A stretch of 9,087 bases of DNA from Candidatus Hydrogenedentota bacterium (GTDB lineage Bacteria; Hydrogenedentota; Hydrogenedentia; Hydrogenedentales; GCA-2746185). The stretch lies in the NCBI GenBank assembly GCA_030123645.1, contig JASJYE010000074.1, positions 1 through 9,087 of the forward strand. Direction: 5' to 3'. The translations under genes and the position numbers were made by a program. This document shows, piece by piece, positions 6,377 through 9,087 of this stretch (its first letter is position 1; every line of letters starts with the position of its first letter). The notes below the pieces were generated by a model. That model was not told the origin of the DNA. It did no database searches and saw only the letters and a program-made list of their open reading frames with translations.

Positions 6377-6979
6377 TTACACCTTCACCATGGATCGCAG
6401 GGCGTTCTTGACCAGTTCTTCGTCGCGGGCGTCGTCGCCGAGTTTCTTACGCGCGCCCGCGGCGGCCTTCCTCGCTTCGACGAAGGTGCAGCCGAGCGAG
6501 AGCAGCGCGGCGATCACGTCGTCGGTGGATTCGTCTTCGGCGCCGGGCTCCTCGCCGAGGATTTTGCTGAGTTCGGCGTCCTGGCCCATCTTGGCCTTCA
6601 TCTCGAGGACGACGCGCTGTGCGGTCTTCTTACCGACCCCGGAGACTTTCGTGAAGGCGGAGACGTCGCTGTCTAGGATCGCGCGCCCGAACTCGGGCAC
6701 GCTCATGGCGGAGAGGAAGGCGAGCGCGACCTTGGGTCCGACGCCGGATATCCCGAGCAGCATGGTGAAGAGGGTTTTTTCTTCCTCGCGCAAAAAGCCG
6801 AATATTTGGAAGGATTCGGGGCGGACGTGGCAATAGGTGAGGAGGGTGACCTCTTGGCCGGGCGCGAGACGGCGGTGGACGGTGTCGGGGACGAGCAGCT
6901 CGTAACCGACACCGCGCACGTCGAGCGAGATGGACTCTACGCCTTTGTGAACAACGTCCCCGCGAAGGAATGCGAACAT
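6377..6979 (-). CDS. ruvA: Holliday junction DNA-binding protein RuvA
   Basis: RuvA tetramers clamp the four-way junction and load RuvB. The protein has 200 residues, close to the usual length. Domain I is an OB fold (FAFLRGDVV at the start, VRGVGYELLV at 21-30). Domain II has two helix-hairpin-helix motifs, GISGVGPK (76-83) and KVSGVGKK (111-118, followed by TAQRVVLEMK). Domain III, which contacts RuvB, is the C-terminal stretch from about 150 (STDDVIAALLSLG), after an acidic linker. The acidic-pin region reads RPESFQIFGF where E. coli has REDAQLLYGF, so E55 is kept but the second acidic residue is a serine. The ATG has a GGGGGG ribosome site a few bases upstream. It has its own promoter and is separated from ruvC by about 200 bases. 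Confidence 0.97.
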   Translation of the reverse strand: MFAFLRGDVVHKGVESISLDVRGVGYELLVPDTVHRRLAPGQEVTLLTYCHVRPESFQIFGFLREEEKTLFTMLLGISGVGPKVALAFLSAMSVPEFGRAILDSDVSAFTKVSGVGKKTAQRVVLEMKAKMGQDAELSKILGEEPGAEDESTDDVIAALLSLGCTFVEARKAAAGARKKLGDDARDEELVKNALRSMVKV

Positions 6980-7023
6980 GAATCCCCCCTACTCTATCCG
7001 GGATATCCCCGGGCCACGCGCCC

Positions 7024-7052
7024 ACTATACTGAAAATATAAGCAGATGTCTA
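7024..7052 (-). promoter_or_regulatory. sigma70-type promoter of ruvAB
   Basis: On the minus strand, TAGACA (7052-7047) is a 5-of-6 match to the -35 consensus. The spacer is exactly 17 bases, and TATAGT (7029-7024) is a 5-of-6 match to the -10 consensus. Transcription would start near 7017, giving a leader of about 38 nt before ruvA. I see no LexA-type site (CTGT-N8-ACAG or GAAC-N4-GTTC) overlapping it, so SOS control is not evident. Confidence 0.65.
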
Positions 7053-7066
7053 GTTCTTAGTCAGTG

Positions 7067-7167
7067 TTGAATTTTCGGGTATAGGCGTTTGAGTTTGATT
7101 CGTGCTTCGCTCGTGGTGAATTGCCAAGTCCCGCATGGGCTAAAGCCCATCCTACCCCTAAATTCAA
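7067..7167. mobile_element. MITE-like 101-bp element with terminal inverted repeats
   Basis: The left end TTGAATTTTCGGGTATAGG (7067-7085) and the right end CCTACCCCTAAATTCAA (7151-7167) are imperfect inverted repeats: the outer 8 bases are identical and the inner GGG and TAGG also pair, with a 2-base gap. The core holds a second palindrome, ATGGGCTAAAGCCCAT (7135-7150). No protein is encoded and no target-site duplication is obvious. It sits 13 bases after the ruvC stop and 14 bases before the -35 of the ruvA promoter. A small non-autonomous element or dispersed intergenic repeat is inferred; it could instead be a structured 3' untranslated region of ruvC. Confidence 0.45.
7135..7150 (-). terminator. 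palindromic hairpin downstream of ruvC
   Basis: ATGGGCTAAAGCCCAT can form a 6-bp stem with a 4-base loop on either strand, 30 bases past the ruvC stop. There is no T tract on the minus strand, so it may slow RNA decay rather than act as a true terminator. Confidence 0.3.
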
Positions 7168-7180
7168 GATGGACTCTCCA

Positions 7181-7672
7181 CTACTCACCGATCGCGGCCC
7201 GGAAAATTCCGGCGTGAATCTGGCAGATGGCGATGCCCAGCGCGTCGGCAGCGTCGTCGGGCCGTGGGATGCTGTCGAGGTTTAGTAATGTCTTGATCAT
7301 GCTCTGGACTTGGTTCTTATCGGCATTGCCGTAGCCGGTGACGGCGAGTTTGACTTGGCGCGGGGCGAATTCGCCGATGGGCCGGCCGTGTTGCGCCGCG
7401 GCCAATGCGAGGACGCCGCGTGCCTGAGCGACGGAAATTCCGGTGGTGACATTCTGTTTGAAGTAGATCTCTTCGATGCCTACCGCATCGGGCCGGAATT
7501 CGGCGAGGATACGGGTGGCTTCCTGGAAGATGGTTTGGAGACGGTCGGCGAAATGCTGTTTCGGAGGCGTAGTGATAACGCCGTGGGCGATGTGGGTCAG
7601 ACGGTTCCCCTTGCCTTCGATCACCCCGTAGCCCGTGGTGGCGGTTCCGGGGTCGAAGCCCAGTACGCGCAT
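7181..7672 (-). CDS. ruvC: Holliday junction resolvase RuvC
   Basis: A dimeric, metal-dependent endonuclease that makes paired cuts across Holliday junctions after RuvAB migration. The 163 residues match the family. The four catalytic acids are in place: D7 in FDPGTATTGYG, E67 in GIEEIYF, and D140 and D143 in the PDDAADAL motif; these correspond to E. coli D7, E66, D138 and D141. KQNVTTGISVAQARGV (from residue 72) and the APRQVKLAVTGYGNADK stretch (from 103) are also family signatures. The start ATG has GGGGGAG just upstream and lies 29 bases after the yebC stop, so it is probably cotranscribed with yebC. The usual link to ruvA is broken here by an inverted-repeat element and a new promoter. 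Confidence 0.97.
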   Translation of the reverse strand: MRVLGFDPGTATTGYGVIEGKGNRLTHIAHGVITTPPKQHFADRLQTIFQEATRILAEFRPDAVGIEEIYFKQNVTTGISVAQARGVLALAAAQHGRPIGEFAPRQVKLAVTGYGNADKNQVQSMIKTLLNLDSIPRPDDAADALGIAICQIHAGIFRAAIGE

Positions 7673-7701
7673 CGCTCCCCCTTTCGCGTGGCCCCGTGAA
7701 C

Positions 7702-8454
7702 CTAGTCGGCCATCGCCTCGGCCATGGCTTCCTCGCTCAGGTCGAAATTAGAATACACATTTTGGACGTCGTCGCAGTCTTCGAGCATGTCCATGAGTTT
7801 CAGCGTGGTCCTGGCCTGGGTGCCTTCGATCTGCATGGTAGTCTTGGGGATCATGGTGAGCTTGGCTTCTTGCGCAGACAGACCCATGCCTTCGAGCGCT
7901 TCAACGACGGCATGCAGGTCGGTGGGCTCGGTATAAATCTCGTACATGTCGCCGTCGGTCTCGACGTCCTCCGCGCCGGCCTCAATCGCTTTCTCGAAGA
8001 TCTCGTCTTCGCTGCACGCGTCCTTCGCGATGGCGATGTAGCCTTTGGACTCGAAGTTCCACGTCACGGCGCCGTTCTCGGCCAGGCTCCCGCCGTATTT
8101 GGTCACGGCGTGGCGCACATCGGCCACCGTTCGATTCTTGTTGTCCGTGAGCACCTCGATAATAATGGCCACCCCACCCGGCCCGTAGGCCTCGTAGCGC
8201 CCCTCTTCGTATACTACGCCCTCGGTGGTCCCTGCGCCCTTCTTGATGGCCTTCTCGACGTTGTCCTTGGGCATGTTGGCTGCGCGTGCGGCCAAGAGCA
8301 CCGTACGCAGGCGCGGATTGCCGTCGGGGTCCTCGCCCCCGATCCTGGCTGCAACAGAAATCTCCTTGGCCAGCTTCGAGAAGATCTTCCCGCGTTTGGC
8401 GTCGACAGCGCCCTTTTTGCGCTTAATCGTGCTCCATTTGGAATGACCGGACAT
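7702..8454 (-). CDS. yebC: YebC/PmpR family protein
   Basis: A cytoplasmic protein of 250 residues, the normal length. Family members were described as DNA-binding transcriptional regulators; more recent work on YebC and mitochondrial TACO1 points to a translation factor helping ribosomes through difficult sequences such as proline runs. The sequence opens with the signature SGHSKWSTIK (2-11) and DAKRGKIFSK (18-27), then NMPKDNVEKAIKKG (60-73), YGPGG (89-93) and DNKNRT (103-108). The end is acidic, rich in D, E and A. The ATG has GGAGAG just upstream. It is the first gene of the minus-strand ruv cluster, the classic yebC-ruvC order. A longer open frame on the opposite strand is a shadow of it. 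Confidence 0.96.
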   Translation of the reverse strand: MSGHSKWSTIKRKKGAVDAKRGKIFSKLAKEISVAARIGGEDPDGNPRLRTVLLAARAANMPKDNVEKAIKKGAGTTEGVVYEEGRYEAYGPGGVAIIIEVLTDNKNRTVADVRHAVTKYGGSLAENGAVTWNFESKGYIAIAKDACSEDEIFEKAIEAGAEDVETDGDMYEIYTEPTDLHAVVEALEGMGLSAQEAKLTMIPKTTMQIEGTQARTTLKLMDMLEDCDDVQNVYSNFDLSEEAMAEAMAD

Positions 8455-8513
8455 GCTCTCTCCACTCTTCCGGCGAATTCGGACCTGTGGTCTCGAAGTG
8501 CCCCAGCCCCGGA

Positions 8514-8522
8514 ATTATATCA
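8514..8522 (-). promoter_or_regulatory. extended -10 promoter of yebC-ruvC
   Basis: On the minus strand TGATATAAT gives a perfect -10 hexamer (8519-8514) with the TGn extension. An 18-base spacer separates it from TTGTCG (8543-8538), a 4-of-6 -35 match. Transcription would start near 8507, giving a leader of about 50 nt to the yebC ATG. Confidence 0.65.
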
Positions 8523-8668
8523 AGGCCGCAGGGCCATCGACAATCGGGGGATGGGGTCGAGGGGCTTGGAAAGGGGCGAAACCGCGCCTAAAGCATCTTA
8601 AAGAATACCACGTCCATTTTCTGCCACTGCGCCTTCGGCTGTCCGCGTCACAATCGCTCGCCTTATCG

Positions 8669-8755
8669 GGGTGCCACCGCCAAGCGCAGCTTGGGGGTGC
8701 CTTGGTTGTACCTCAGCTACTACCACACCCCCAAACGAGTTTGGCGGTGGCACCC
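8669..8755. repeat. head-to-head pair of REP-like hairpins (BIME-like)
   Basis: Two hairpin units face each other. GGGTGCCACCGCCAA (8669-8683) is the perfect reverse complement of 8741-8755, and TTGGGGGTG (8691-8699) that of 8726-8734. Each unit also folds on itself: CACCGCCAAGC with GCTTGGGGGTG (8675-8685 with 8689-8699), and CACCCCCAAAC with GTTTGGCGGTG (8726-8736 with 8739-8749), each with one mismatch near the middle. The tips differ between the units but still pair (AAGC/GCTT against AAAC/GTTT). This is the layout of REP sequences in BIMEs, often moved by RAYT (REP-associated tyrosine) transposases; none is encoded here. Confidence 0.6.
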
Positions 8756-8880
8756 GCGACGACGTCAGAGTGGACACAGTTCTATTCAAAATGCTCTAAT
8801 CGGGCACCTTAGTGGGTTCCACTGGTCACGCCAGGCCGAGGGCTTCGTCCAGACGGAGTTCGCCCGGCTGTGCGTTGTCC

Positions 8881-8901
8881 CCCGCGCCGCCCAGACGCGG
8901 G
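8881..8901. repeat. GC-rich hairpin
   Basis: CCCGCG at 8881-8886 pairs exactly with CGCGGG at 8896-8901 around a 9-base loop. No gene ends nearby in the window, so its role is unclear. Confidence 0.3.
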
Positions 8902-8917
8902 ATCCGCCGCTTGGTGG

Positions 8918-8940
8918 GGCGGGCGTCCCCGCCCGCCTTT
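8918..8940 (+). repeat. strong GC hairpin followed by TTT
   Basis: GGCGGGCG (8918-8925) and CGCCCGCC (8930-8937) form a perfect 8-bp stem with loop TCCC, then TTT. It has terminator shape on the plus strand, but no plus-strand gene precedes it, so a dispersed hairpin repeat is as likely. Confidence 0.4.
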
Positions 8941-9087
8941 CCTCAGAGGCACCTCTCCCCTCGATCCGCTCGGCGCCACCCCTGCACCGAGCCGGTCTCC
9001 GAGATGGCCACCGTCAGTCCCTATAGATAGATGAATCCGTTGCAGTCCGCGATAGTAAATACGCGAAACAAGATACTGTGGCTCAAG

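Larger units (their letters stand above)
8545..9087. other. gene-free stretch with hairpin repeats
   Basis: Over 500 bases upstream of the yebC promoter hold no convincing coding sequence: the open frames are short, overlapping and of odd composition. The stretch contains the head-to-head hairpin pair at 8669-8755 and GC-rich hairpins at 8881-8901 and 8918-8937. From about 9020 the composition turns AT-richer to the end of the window, which may mark the approach to another promoter or gene outside. Confidence 0.6.

Noticed and set aside
7696..8601. Plus-strand open frame of 301 codons opposite yebC, longer than yebC itself
   Set aside because: YebC on the minus strand has clear family motifs, a good promoter and a ribosome site; the opposite frame has no recognisable domain and is the usual antisense shadow in GC-rich DNA.
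8691..9030. Overlapping plus-strand open frames in the right-hand gene-free stretch
   Set aside because: They run through hairpin repeats, are rich in R, P and S as expected from GC-rich non-coding DNA, and match no family I know.
9020..9077. Plus-strand promoter near the right edge (TTGCAG at 9040-9045)
   Set aside because: No -10 box lies at 16-18 bases and no downstream gene is visible inside the window.
1..9087. CRISPR array, tRNA or rRNA genes, prophage or toxin-antitoxin modules
   Set aside because: No regularly spaced direct repeats, no tRNA cloverleaf and no such protein families were seen on either strand.

Overview
The window is about 9.1 kb of bacterial chromosome, roughly 58% GC by eye, dense in housekeeping genes. 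There is no phage gene, transposase, CRISPR array or plasmid gene. Operon content (yicC-gmk-rpoZ-coaBC and yebC-ruvC-ruvA-ruvB), an exported copper-type protein and a use of TTG starts fit a free-living environmental, probably diderm bacterium. The cupredoxin-like family is one I associate with Planctomycetes and related or candidate phyla, but the phylum cannot be fixed from this sequence alone.

Left part (1-1884): a single-domain response regulator (227-604) and a secreted cupredoxin-like protein (825-1691), both on the plus strand and unlinked to the housekeeping operons. A hairpin terminator follows the second gene, and a promoter for the next operon lies at about 1820-1849.

Middle (1885-5301, plus strand): yicC, gmk, rpoZ and coaBC are packed with gaps of 10 and 46 bases and one overlap. 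They serve RNA turnover, GMP phosphorylation, RNA polymerase assembly and coenzyme A synthesis. A small ACT-domain protein follows 60 bases after coaBC.

Right part (5352-8454, minus strand): yebC, ruvC, ruvA and ruvB are transcribed right to left and meet the plus-strand operon tail to tail at about 5301-5352. RuvA and RuvB migrate Holliday junctions and RuvC cuts them. The set is split between ruvC and ruvA by about 200 bp holding a 101-bp element with terminal inverted repeats and a good sigma70-type promoter for ruvAB. A perfect extended -10 promoter precedes yebC.

Far right (8545-9087): a gene-free stretch with a head-to-head pair of hairpin repeats of the REP/BIME type (8669-8755) and two GC-rich hairpins. 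The most unusual material is non-coding: this REP-like pair and the MITE-like element in the ruv cluster. I see no new multi-gene system.
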